The position numbers and the translations under genes are program-made. The notes beneath the pieces were generated by a model. That model saw only the letters and a program-made list of their open reading frames with translations, was not told where the DNA came from and ran no database searches. Source: an uncultured Lachnospiraceae bacterium (GTDB lineage Bacteria > Bacillota > Clostridia > Lachnospirales > Lachnospiraceae). Taken from it: 64,000 nucleotides of DNA. Shown here in pieces: positions 33,524 through 41,819 of this stretch. Location of the stretch: assembly GCA_934343915.1 (NCBI GenBank), contig CAKRIL010000017.1:5979-69978 (forward strand), written 5' to 3'. Every line of letters starts with the position of its first letter. Position 1 is the first letter of the stretch.

Positions 33524-35191
33524 TTGAAAACGGATACAACTGAAAAGGTTAAGATAATTCCACTCGGCGGATTAGAGCAGATTGGAATGAACATGACTGC
33601 CTTCATGTATGGGGACAGTATTGTTGTTGTGGACTGCGGTCTGTCTTTTCCTGATGACGATATGTTGGGAATTGACCTTGTAATTCCCGATGTCACATTT
33701 TTAAAGGATAATATCGACAAGGTTAAGGGCTTCGTGGTAACACACGGACATGAGGACCACATCGGAGCTTTTCCGTATGTGCTAAAGGATGTCAATAAGC
33801 CGATATATGCAACTAAGCTTACAATGGGAATCATAGAGACCAAGCTTAAGGAGCACAATCTTCTTGGAACCACCAAGCGTAAGGTCGTAAAGTACGGTCA
33901 GTATATAATGCTTGGCGATTTCAGAATAGAATTCATAAGAATCAACCACAGTATTGCGGATGCATGTGCGCTTGCCATATATACACCTGCCGGAACGATA
34001 ATTCACACAGGTGACTTTAAGGTGGATTACACACCGGTATTCGGTGAGCCTATTGACCTGCAGAGGTTCGGCGAGATAGGCAGGAAGGGCGTTCTTGCAA
34101 TGCTCTGTGACAGTACGAATGTTATGCGTCCGGGCTACACGATGTCTGAGAAGACGGTTGGAAAGACCTTTGATAACATATTTAATGATAATCAGAACAG
34201 CAGAATTATTGTTGCGACTTTCGCATCCAATGTTGACAGAGTTCAGCAGATAATCAATTCTGCGGCAAAGTATAACCGTAAGGTTGCAGTCGAGGGCAGA
34301 AGCATGGTCAACATTATCAATGTTGCCAGTGAGCTTGGATATCTTGACATACCTGAGGGCATGCTTGTCGAGACAGACGAGCTTAAGAAGTACACTGACA
34401 GCCAGACTGTTATTATAACAACCGGAAGCCAGGGCGAGTCGATGGCGGCACTTTCACGTATGGCTGCATCGATTCATAAGAAGGTTACGATTAAGCCGGG
34501 TGATGTTGTAATTGTAAGTGCAACACCTATTCCGGGCAACGAGAAGTCGGTTGCAAGAGTGATTAACGAGCTTTCAATGAAGGGTGCGAAGGTTATTTTC
34601 CAGGATACGCATGTATCCGGACATGCTTCACAGGAAGAGATTAAGCTTATGTATTCCATTATTAAGCCTAAGTACGCTATTCCGGTGCATGGCGAGTACA
34701 GACATCTTAAGACACATGCAGACCTTGCAGTGTCCATGGGCATACCTAAGGAGAATGTATTTATCATGTCATCCGGAGATGTTCTCGAGCTTGGCTATGA
34801 CGGAGCCGGCAAGACCGGAACGGTTACAGCGGGAAGTCTTCTTGTAGACGGACTCGGTGTCGGTGATGTAGGTAATATCGTGTTAAGAGACAGACAGAAT
34901 CTTGCCGAGAACGGTATAATTATCGTTGTGCTTACACTTGAAAAGTATACGAACCAGCTTCTTGCCGGTCCTGATATAGTTACAAGAGGCTTTGTATATG
35001 TAAGAGAATCCGAGACACTTCTTGAGGATGCGACAAGCGTTGTCCGCGAGTCGGTCGACAAGTGCCTTGAGAAGAACATAAGTGACTGGGGAAAGATAAA
35101 GAATATCATTAGAGATGACTTGAGCGAGTATCTTTGGAGAAAGATGAAGAGAAATCCTATGATTCTGCCTATAATCATGGAGGTGTCATAA
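33524..35191 (+). CDS. rnj: Ribonuclease J
   Basis: 555 residues starting at a TTG with a strong TGGAGGTG site seven bases before it. The metallo-beta-lactamase motif THGHEDHIGA is near residue 74, followed by further metal histidines in HTGD (near 164) and HVSGHA (near 366), then a beta-CASP domain and C-terminal domain. RNase J acts as 5'-to-3' exonuclease and endonuclease in mRNA decay and rRNA processing. Its place between the DUF1292 gene and ylbF is different from the B. subtilis order, where it lies elsewhere. Confidence 0.95.
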   Translation: MKTDTTEKVKIIPLGGLEQIGMNMTAFMYGDSIVVVDCGLSFPDDDMLGIDLVIPDVTFLKDNIDKVKGFVVTHGHEDHIGAFPYVLKDVNKPIYATKLTMGIIETKLKEHNLLGTTKRKVVKYGQYIMLGDFRIEFIRINHSIADACALAIYTPAGTIIHTGDFKVDYTPVFGEPIDLQRFGEIGRKGVLAMLCDSTNVMRPGYTMSEKTVGKTFDNIFNDNQNSRIIVATFASNVDRVQQIINSAAKYNRKVAVEGRSMVNIINVASELGYLDIPEGMLVETDELKKYTDSQTVIITTGSQGESMAALSRMAASIHKKVTIKPGDVVIVSATPIPGNEKSVARVINELSMKGAKVIFQDTHVSGHASQEEIKLMYSIIKPKYAIPVHGEYRHLKTHADLAVSMGIPKENVFIMSSGDVLELGYDGAGKTGTVTAGSLLVDGLGVGDVGNIVLRDRQNLAENGIIIVVLTLEKYTNQLLAGPDIVTRGFVYVRESETLLEDATSVVRESVDKCLEKNISDWGKIKNIIRDDLSEYLWRKMKRNPMILPIIMEVS

Positions 35192-35560
35192 TTGGGTGAC
35201 AGCAGGAATAAGACATTGGAGAACAGCATGGTCGATGTAAAGACTGAACAGCTTGTGCAGGCTATAATCGACAGCGAAGAGTATAAGAGCTTTCTGTACT
35301 ATCTCGGTGAGATTAAGAAGCAGCCGGAGCTTTATGAGAGGGTGTGCGATTACAGAAAGCGTAATTTTGAGCTTCAGAACATGGATGCGGATGACAATAT
35401 GTTCGATGAGGTAATGCGTTTTCAGATGGAAAATGCAGGTATAAGGAAGAATGAGCTTGTCAACGAATTCCTTAAGGCTGAGCTGTCTGTCTGCCGCATG
35501 CTTCAGGGCATTACGCGGACGATTGCGGACAGAGTGGAGCTTGATACTGATTTTCTGTAA
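35192..35560 (+). CDS. YlbF/YmcA family protein
   Basis: 122 residues, starting from a TTG that directly follows the rnj stop codon with GGAGGTG six bases upstream. The helical pattern and length fit the YlbF/YmcA/YaaT family. In B. subtilis these form an iron-sulfur-binding complex that works with RNase Y in mRNA maturation and affects sporulation and competence. Pairing with RNase J here suggests an RNA-decay role (inference). No cysteine-rich motif is obvious apart from one Cys in the first half and one near the end. Confidence 0.8.
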   Translation: MGDSRNKTLENSMVDVKTEQLVQAIIDSEEYKSFLYYLGEIKKQPELYERVCDYRKRNFELQNMDADDNMFDEVMRFQMENAGIRKNELVNEFLKAELSVCRMLQGITRTIADRVELDTDFL

Positions 35561-35571
35561 GGGGTATGCAT

Positions 35572-35970
35572 ATGGGAACCAGAAATGCTGTTAAGACGGT
35601 AATCACAATTTCATATAAGATAATAATACTTGCACTCATTGTAATGCTTGTGTATTATGCCGGTCAAGCTGCGTTCAGATTCGGCGCTGCCGTCTTTAAT
35701 GAGTCTTCAATGGATGATCCTTCCATGGCAAGGGATAAGACTGTTACAATACCGGATAATCCGAGTATTGATGATGTTGCGGATGTGCTCGATAAGGCTG
35801 AGCTTGTTGACGGAAAGCTGCTATTTAAGGTTCAGGCCATGCTGTCAGATTACAGCAAATACTTTGTCGGCGGCACATTCGAGCTCAACACGGGCATGAC
35901 ACCTACTCAGATAATGGCTGCCATAACGGAGGAGAGCCGTACAGCGGCGGCAGAGAAGGAGTCAAAGTGA
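35572..35970 (+). CDS. Short MltG-like protein without catalytic domain
   Basis: 132 residues from the ATG at 35572 (AAGGGG at proper spacing; another ATG two codons earlier is too close to it). One membrane helix at about 12-34 is followed by a domain resembling the N-terminal LysM-like module of MltG/YceG: VTIPDNPSIDDVADVL, then FELNTGMTPTQIMAAI. Full MltG has a further ~200 residues with the transglycosylase site. Here the reading ends in a charged tail and runs into trmR, at the place MltG (yrrL) has in B. subtilis. It may bind glycan or act as a regulator. Confidence 0.75.
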   Translation: MGTRNAVKTVITISYKIIILALIVMLVYYAGQAAFRFGAAVFNESSMDDPSMARDKTVTIPDNPSIDDVADVLDKAELVDGKLLFKVQAMLSDYSKYFVGGTFELNTGMTPTQIMAAITEESRTAAAEKESK

Positions 35971-36611
35971 TTACTGACGAGAGAATTACATCATACATAC
36001 ATTCGCTTGCGGGCAATGACAGCGGGATATGTATGCAGATAGAGAAGGAAGCGCTTGCCGATAACGTTCCGATAATAAGGAAGGAGATGGGGTGCTTTCT
36101 TAAGACGATTCTCGCATCCAAGCACCCTAAGAACATTCTTGAGGTTGGGGCTGCCGTCGGGTATTCCTCGATTCTTATGAGTGAGAATATAGACAGCGAT
36201 GCAGGAATTACAACGATAGAGAATTATGACAAGAGGATTGCAAAAGCGAAGGAGAATATCAGGCGCGCCGGAAAGGAGAATGTAATAACACTTCTTGAGG
36301 GTGATGCGGGAGAGCTCCTTAAGACGCTTTCGGGTCCTTATGATTTTATATTTATGGATGCCGCAAAGGCACAGTATATTGTTATTCTTCCGGAGATATT
36401 GAGGCTTTTAGCGCCCGGCGGAATACTTATAACGGACAATGTGCTTCAGGAGGGAGATCTTGTTCAGTCACGGTTTGCCGTGTGCAGACGCGACAGAACG
36501 ATTCACTCGCGCATGAGAGAGTATCTTTATGCGGTGACGCATTGTGAGGAGCTTGTGACAAGTGTTATACCGCTTGGCGACGGCATAACCTTCAGTGTAA
36601 AGAAGCAGTGA
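35967..36611 (+). CDS. trmR: tRNA 5-hydroxyuridine methyltransferase
   Basis: 214 residues, starting at a GTG with AAGGAG upstream, overlapping the preceding stop by four bases. A class I O-methyltransferase of the YrrM/TrmR type: motif I ILEVGAAVGYSS near residue 51, FIFMDAAKAQY near residue 129 with the metal-binding Asp, and TDNVLQEG near 156. TrmR turns 5-hydroxyuridine at tRNA position 34 into 5-methoxyuridine. The neighbouring U32 gene supplies the hydroxylation step. Confidence 0.88.
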   Translation: MITDERITSYIHSLAGNDSGICMQIEKEALADNVPIIRKEMGCFLKTILASKHPKNILEVGAAVGYSSILMSENIDSDAGITTIENYDKRIAKAKENIRRAGKENVITLLEGDAGELLKTLSGPYDFIFMDAAKAQYIVILPEILRLLAPGGILITDNVLQEGDLVQSRFAVCRRDRTIHSRMREYLYAVTHCEELVTSVIPLGDGITFSVKKQ

Positions 36612-36651
36612 ATTGAAGCTGAGATACAGTAATACGGAAATGAGGAGCAAT

Positions 36652-37881
36652 ATGAAATTACCTGAATTATTGATACCTGCAAGCAGTCTTGAGGTTCTTA
36701 AGACTGCTGTTATATATGGTGCCGATGCGGTCTATATAGGAGGAGAGGCGTTCGGTCTCCGCGCAAAGGCAAAGAACTTCACCATCGATGAGATGGCTGA
36801 GGGTGTGTGCTTTGCACATGAGCATGACGTGAAGGTGTATGTAACAGCTAACATACTTGCACATAACAGGGATCTGGACGGAGCGAGAGAATATTTTAAG
36901 GAGCTTGGAGAGAAGGTTCATCCGGATGCACTTATTATCTCCGACCCTGCGATATTTACCATAGCGCAGGAGGTGCTTCCTGAGATGGAGCTTCATGTGA
37001 GCACACAGGCGAACAATACCAATTACGGAACCTATAACTTCTGGCACAGGCTTGGAGCTAAGAGAGTTGTAACTGCGAGAGAGCTGTCACTTGCAGAGAT
37101 AAAGGAGATTCGTGAGCATATACCTGATGACCTTGAGATAGAGACATTCGTGCATGGAGCAATGTGCATATCATATTCAGGCAGATGTCTGCTCAGCAGC
37201 TTCCTCACGGGCAGGGATGCCAATCAGGGAGAGTGCACACACCCTTGCCGATGGAAATATGCTGTCGTTGAGGAGACAAGACCGGGCGAGTATATGCCTG
37301 TATATGAGAATGAGAGAGGCACATATATATTCAATTCCAAGGATCTGTGCATGATTGAGCATATTCCTGAGATGATTGATGCCGGAATTGACAGCCTTAA
37401 GGTTGAGGGAAGAATGAAGACGGCACTGTATGTTGCCACTGTTGCGAGAACATACAGAATGGCGCTTGATGATTATGCGAAGTCGGAGGAGCTGTACAGA
37501 AGCAGGATTCCTGTATATAAGGAGGAGATTGCAAAGTGTACTTACAGACAGTACACGACAGGCTTCTTCTTCGGCAAGCCTGACCACAATACACAGATAT
37601 ATGACTCGAACGTGTATATGAGAGAGTACACCTATCTCGGAATAGTCGGGGATAAGAACGCCGAGGGAATGTATGCGGTTGAGCAGAGAAATAAGTTCTC
37701 CGTAGGCGAGGAGATTGAGGTCATGAAGCCTAACGGCGACAATGTGGCAGTGACCGTGAAGGCAATTAAGGATGCCGAGGGCAATGAGCGTGAGAGCGCA
37801 CCTCATCCGAAGGAGCTTTTATACATTGACCTTGGAACAGAGCTTGACAAGTATGATATTTTAAGACGCAAAGAGGATTGA
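36652..37881 (+). CDS. U32-family tRNA hydroxylation protein (TrhP type)
   Basis: 409 residues from the ATG at 36652, which has AGGAG upstream. Starts PELLIPASSLEVLKTA, then GADAVYIGG, and near residues 165-200 carries the U32 signature with four cysteines (GAMC, GRC, GEC, HPC) that likely hold an iron-sulfur cluster. B. subtilis has two such proteins, YrrN and YrrO (TrhP1/2), next to yrrM; here only one is present. It makes 5-hydroxyuridine in tRNA using prephenate as hydroxyl donor. The older label of collagenase-like peptidase is probably misleading. Confidence 0.88.
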   Translation: MKLPELLIPASSLEVLKTAVIYGADAVYIGGEAFGLRAKAKNFTIDEMAEGVCFAHEHDVKVYVTANILAHNRDLDGAREYFKELGEKVHPDALIISDPAIFTIAQEVLPEMELHVSTQANNTNYGTYNFWHRLGAKRVVTARELSLAEIKEIREHIPDDLEIETFVHGAMCISYSGRCLLSSFLTGRDANQGECTHPCRWKYAVVEETRPGEYMPVYENERGTYIFNSKDLCMIEHIPEMIDAGIDSLKVEGRMKTALYVATVARTYRMALDDYAKSEELYRSRIPVYKEEIAKCTYRQYTTGFFFGKPDHNTQIYDSNVYMREYTYLGIVGDKNAEGMYAVEQRNKFSVGEEIEVMKPNGDNVAVTVKAIKDAEGNERESAPHPKELLYIDLGTELDKYDILRRKED

Positions 37882-37889
37882 GCGGAATG

Positions 37890-37936
37890 GGACTTGTAAT
37901 GATTCTATGTCATTATAGGTCCTTTTTGCATTTTTT
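37890..37936 (+). terminator. Terminator of the ireB-trhP transcript
   Basis: A 13-pair stem with two wobbles (37890-37902 with 37910-37922) and a following T-rich tract ends the long operon. Confidence 0.85.
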
Positions 37937-38037
37937 AAAGAAGCTGCATGCCATGTATTTTGTCACAGGTGGTCATGCACAGGAAGGCGGCAGACGGCAT
38001 AGAATGTAATAACCCGTAAGTGACAGGGAAGAATGTG

Positions 38038-38661
38038 ATGAAGGCATTTGACAGACCTCTGACTGCTGTACAGGAGAGATATTATCTTGAGCTTTTTCAT
38101 CAGGGAGATAAGAAGGCAAAGGAGATTCTGATAGAAAAGAATATGAGGCTTGTTGTCCACATGGTAAAAAAATATTCATGCAGCGAATATGAGCTTGAGG
38201 ACATGATATCGATAGGCACGATTGGACTTATAAAGGCGATAGACAGCTTCGATGAGAAGAAGGGAAACAGACTTGTGACCTATGCCGCAAAGTGCATAGA
38301 CAATGAACTGCTTATGATGTTTCGCAGTGAGAAGAAACGCTCAAAGGAAATATCCTTAAATGAACCTCTCGGAACAGACAAGGAGGGGAACAAAATATGC
38401 TTTCAGGATATAACATTCTCCGAGGATGAGGATGTGGTTGCAAGACTGCAGAATAATCAGGATATAATTAAGCTTAAGGAGGCCTTCAACAATATTCTCT
38501 CCGACAGGGAGAGGGAAATAATAGTGTACAGGTACGGTCTGTACGGGAAAAGGGAACGCACACAGAGGGAGCTTGCGGCTGAGTACGGAATAAGCAGGAG
38601 CTATGTGAGCAGAATAGAAAAGAGAGCGCTTGAACGTCTCAAGGAAGCCTTCGAAGAATAA
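38038..38661 (+). CDS. sigK: SigK-like sigma factor
   Basis: 207 residues from the ATG at 38038 with AGGGA eight bases upstream. Region 2 is clear (NMRLVVHMVKKY, then EDMISIGTIGLIKA), as is region 4 with a helix-turn-helix (RELAAEYGISRSYVSRIEKRA). The overall sequence, including SLNEPLGTDKEGN, is closest to SigK, the late mother-cell sporulation sigma factor, rather than SigE, SigF or SigG. There is no N-terminal pro-sequence of about 20 residues as in B. subtilis pro-SigK, in line with several Clostridia. Function in sporulation is an inference. Confidence 0.82.
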   Translation: MKAFDRPLTAVQERYYLELFHQGDKKAKEILIEKNMRLVVHMVKKYSCSEYELEDMISIGTIGLIKAIDSFDEKKGNRLVTYAAKCIDNELLMMFRSEKKRSKEISLNEPLGTDKEGNKICFQDITFSEDEDVVARLQNNQDIIKLKEAFNNILSDREREIIVYRYGLYGKRERTQRELAAEYGISRSYVSRIEKRALERLKEAFEE

Positions 38662-38665
38662 AGTG

Positions 38666-38694
38666 TTGCTCTTGAATAAGTAAAATGATATAAT
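38666..38694 (+). promoter_or_regulatory. Promoter of polysaccharide locus
   Basis: TTGCTC (38666-38671) and TATAAT (38689-38694), spacing 17, lie right after the sigK-like stop and 40 bases before the first glycosyltransferase. Confidence 0.7.
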
Positions 38695-38733
38695 ATAGAA
38701 GATATTGTAATGACAAAAGTATAGGTGGATAAT

Positions 38734-39501
38734 ATGAGTTTTAAAAAGCCGGAATACTGCAGTGTGTTGGGAGTACACGTTACCGTCGGAGATATGAACT
38801 CCATTAAACAGTGTGTGCTTGACAATATTGAAGAGCTGCGAGGAAAATATATATGTGTTGCCAATGTGCATACAACGGTGACGGCATATGAGAACCGCAA
38901 TTACCGCAGGGTTCAGAATGGTGCCGCCATGGTCTTTCCTGACGGAGGACCTTTGAGCATAGTGTGCAGACTTATGGGACATAAGAATGCAAGCAGAGTT
39001 ACCGGACCTGATTTTATGGGTGAGATGTTCAAGGAGAAGGGTGTGCGCCAGTTCTTTTACGGAAGCACGCCTGAGACATTGGACAAGCTTAAGGGGATAC
39101 TCGAGAAGGAACATCCTGAGATAGAGATATGCGGTATGTATTCGCCTCCGTTTAGGACATTATCGCCTGAGGAGGACGAGCAGATTGTCAATATGATTAA
39201 TGAGACTAAGCCTGATATCGTATGGATAGGGCTCGGGGCGCCTAAGCAGGAGAACTGGATGGCAAAGCATGAGGACAGAGTGGATGCCGTCATGGTTGGT
39301 GTCGGAGCCGGTTTTGACTATTTTGCCGGGAATATCAAGAGAGCACCGATGATAATGCAGAAGCTCTCGTTGGAATGGCTGTACAGGCTTGTCCAGGAGC
39401 CGAAGAGACTGTATAAGCGCTATTTTTCCACGAATACGATGTTTCTTGTGGCATGTTACAGGCTGTGGAAGCAGTCGAGAAAGATTAAAAAGAGAAGATA
39501 G
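38734..39501 (+). CDS. WecG/TagA/CpsF-family glycosyltransferase
   Basis: 255 residues from the ATG at 38734, with AGGTGG five bases upstream. Family signatures are VANVHTTVTAY near residue 45, PDGGPLS near 70, RVTGPDFM near 88 and WIGLGAPKQENW near 167 (GT26 fold). TagA adds N-acetylmannosamine to undecaprenyl-linked GlcNAc in wall teichoic acid; WecG makes a similar link in enterobacterial antigen. As first gene of the cluster it probably makes the second sugar of the lipid-linked unit, exact sugar unknown. The C-terminal basic tail should bind the membrane. Confidence 0.92.
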   Translation: MSFKKPEYCSVLGVHVTVGDMNSIKQCVLDNIEELRGKYICVANVHTTVTAYENRNYRRVQNGAAMVFPDGGPLSIVCRLMGHKNASRVTGPDFMGEMFKEKGVRQFFYGSTPETLDKLKGILEKEHPEIEICGMYSPPFRTLSPEEDEQIVNMINETKPDIVWIGLGAPKQENWMAKHEDRVDAVMVGVGAGFDYFAGNIKRAPMIMQKLSLEWLYRLVQEPKRLYKRYFSTNTMFLVACYRLWKQSRKIKKRR

Positions 39502-39528
39502 AAGTCCGGTGAGACCATAAGGAGTATT

Positions 39529-40710
39529 ATGAAATTTTTTAAAAGGATAATTAACTGGGCATATCAGAATAATGATGTGTTTTATTATATATCGATTTTG
39601 AGCCTTGTGTTCGCAAAGACGCTCGGATTCTACTCGGGAGATATGGAATATAAGCTTATAATGGTATTCGCCATGTTATGTCTCGGACTTAAGCTTCTGT
39701 TTACCAGGTACACGTTAAAAGAAGTCATAATAATGGCGGTCATAGGCTTATATGCCGTGCTCATATACCTTAAGACCGGGTATATAACGTTCACCATCAC
39801 GGTTCTGACGCTGCTCGGAATAAAGAACGTTGATGTATATGACCTTATGAAGAAGATGCTGTTCGTGAGGATTATATGTATTTCCGTACTGGTGACGGCG
39901 AGCGTGGTCGGAATAGTGGGGAATACGGTCAAGGATCAGTATGATGACGGGCTGACATACGCGTATGGATTCCAGAGCCCGAACGAGTTCATGGTGAATG
40001 TGTTTATAACCGTTGCCATGTTTATGTATCTTAATTATAAGAAGCTTAACTGTCTTCATTTTCTGCTGTCGCTGTATGCGTTCTATGCGGTGTACCGGGT
40101 TACGAACAGTATGACGGGCTTTATGCTCGGAATGTTCCTTGTATTTGTATTCCTGTGCCTTAAGTTGCTCGATAAGCTTGGCAAGCCGGGATATATGATA
40201 ACAAGAATCATAAGTGCGGCAGTCATACCGACGAGCACTCTGTGCTTTATAGGTACGTTTGCGGCATCGGTATTCTTCGATGTGAATAACAGTCTGATGT
40301 TCAAGATGGATCAGCTTATTACGGGAAGACTTAAGATACAGCATCAGTACTGGCTTAACTACGGTTTTTCATGGCTTGGGAAGGATATAAGCAGAGCTGC
40401 GGCAAGATGGGACGGCGTTCAGATTAACAACGGCTTCCTCGACAGCAATTACTGGTGTACATTTTACAAATACGGATTTGTGACGGAGGCGTTATTTCTT
40501 GCCTGTCTTGTATTTGCATCATGGTATTTTTACAAAAAAAAGAATTACCGCCTTACAATAATTATAAATGTGCTGTGTCTCTACGGACTGATGGAGGATT
40601 TCCTAATCAGTTCCGTGGTCAATCCGTTCCTGCTCTTTGTTGCGTTCGCAATATATGATGCGGCAGGAAAAAATAAGAAAGTATCCGGAGAGGTAATAAG
40701 GCTTGAGTAA
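39529..40710 (+). CDS. Wzy-like polysaccharide polymerase candidate
   Basis: 393 residues with about ten to eleven membrane segments and a larger loop near residues 262-312 containing the only sizeable hydrophilic stretch (GRLKIQHQYWLNYG to NNGFLDSNYW), the usual place of the active loop in Wzy polymerases. Wzy proteins have very low sequence identity, so the call rests on topology and neighbourhood. A polymerase would link lipid-borne repeat units on the outer membrane face of the cell. It overlaps the following glycosyltransferase gene by eight bases. Confidence 0.65.
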   Translation: MKFFKRIINWAYQNNDVFYYISILSLVFAKTLGFYSGDMEYKLIMVFAMLCLGLKLLFTRYTLKEVIIMAVIGLYAVLIYLKTGYITFTITVLTLLGIKNVDVYDLMKKMLFVRIICISVLVTASVVGIVGNTVKDQYDDGLTYAYGFQSPNEFMVNVFITVAMFMYLNYKKLNCLHFLLSLYAFYAVYRVTNSMTGFMLGMFLVFVFLCLKLLDKLGKPGYMITRIISAAVIPTSTLCFIGTFAASVFFDVNNSLMFKMDQLITGRLKIQHQYWLNYGFSWLGKDISRAAARWDGVQINNGFLDSNYWCTFYKYGFVTEALFLACLVFASWYFYKKKNYRLTIIINVLCLYGLMEDFLISSVVNPFLLFVAFAIYDAAGKNKKVSGEVIRLE

Positions 40711-41818
40711 AAAAGTAACTATTATAACTAATATACCATCGCCGTACAGGGTGGATTTTTTCTATTATCTTCAGACACACTGCACCGGGTATGAATTCTC
40801 TGTAATGTATTACTGCAACGATAATATGGCGAGACAGTGGAAGGCGGACGAGGATAGAATTGTCAATTCCTATTTTGTCCCGTCTAAGACCGTGCGAATC
40901 AAAAAGAAGTTCGATGACCATTTTATATCGTTTCCTGTGGGTGTCGGCCGCCTGCTTGACAGGCTTGCACCGGATGTGGTTGTTGCGATGGAGTACAGCC
41001 CTGCAATATTACAGGCGATGAACTGGTGCAGAAGGAAGAAGGTTCCGTATGTGAGCTGGACTGACGGAACAATCAATTCGGAAAAGAATATAGGAAAGCT
41101 GCAGAAGCTTTCAAGAAAATATATTTTCAAGCATGCAGATGCGTTCATAGGCAGCAGTCACGCGTCGATGGAGAACCAGTTAAGTTATGGTGCTCCGGCA
41201 GAGCGCTGCCATATAAGCATGCTCACGGTTGATCTTGATAAGTATTATATAGGTGACAGAAATTGGAGTTCCGACAGCATTCTGTATGTGGGAAGTCTTA
41301 TAGAGCGCAAGGGCGTTGACTTACTTATCGAGGCATTGGCAAAGTGCCGCAATAAGTCTGTCAAGCTTGTTATTGTCGGCGACGGCAGGGAGAAGGACAG
41401 TCTGGCGCAGTCGGCTGAGAGACTTGGCGTGGCTGACAGAGTAGTATTTAAGGGCTTCCTTGCAGGGGACGAGCTAAGGCAGTGCTACAAGGATGCGGGT
41501 GCGTTCGTGCTTCCGACGAGGGAGGACTGCTTCGGACTTGTGCTTGTTGAGGCTATGTGTGCCAAGCTGCCGATACTTGTGTCTAAGTATTCGGATGCGG
41601 CTTCGGAGACAGTTGAGGATGGTGCTAACGGATATATCATAGACCCGTATGACGCGGAAGCTTTTGCGGGGAAGATAGATGAGGTTATGGCAGATGCCGG
41701 TACGAGAGAAAGACTCGGAATGGCAAGCTTCTCGGCAACTGATAAGTTCAGATTTGAGAGTGTTGCACAGGGATATATTGAAGCTATTGAAGATGCGTTA
41801 GGCAGGGAGAAGCGATAA
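40703..41818 (+). CDS. GT4-family glycosyltransferase
   Basis: 371 residues, starting from TTG at 40703 (GGAGAGG upstream). GT-B fold: the acceptor domain opens with ITNIPSPYRVDFFYYL; the donor domain has VGSLIERKGVDLLIEA near residue 195, and the E-x7-E region TREDCFGLVLVEAM near 272 gives the retaining GT4 signature. It transfers a sugar from a nucleotide donor onto a growing lipid-linked unit. Sugar specificity cannot be read. Confidence 0.9.
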   Translation: MSKKVTIITNIPSPYRVDFFYYLQTHCTGYEFSVMYYCNDNMARQWKADEDRIVNSYFVPSKTVRIKKKFDDHFISFPVGVGRLLDRLAPDVVVAMEYSPAILQAMNWCRRKKVPYVSWTDGTINSEKNIGKLQKLSRKYIFKHADAFIGSSHASMENQLSYGAPAERCHISMLTVDLDKYYIGDRNWSSDSILYVGSLIERKGVDLLIEALAKCRNKSVKLVIVGDGREKDSLAQSAERLGVADRVVFKGFLAGDELRQCYKDAGAFVLPTREDCFGLVLVEAMCAKLPILVSKYSDAASETVEDGANGYIIDPYDAEAFAGKIDEVMADAGTRERLGMASFSATDKFRFESVAQGYIEAIEDALGREKR

Positions 41819-41819
41819 C

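Noticed and set aside
37945..37979. TGCATG...CATGCA dyad before the SigK-like gene as an operator or recombination site
   Set aside because: Only six bases per arm with a 23-base spacer; this may occur by chance, and no sign of a skin-like element interrupting the gene is present.
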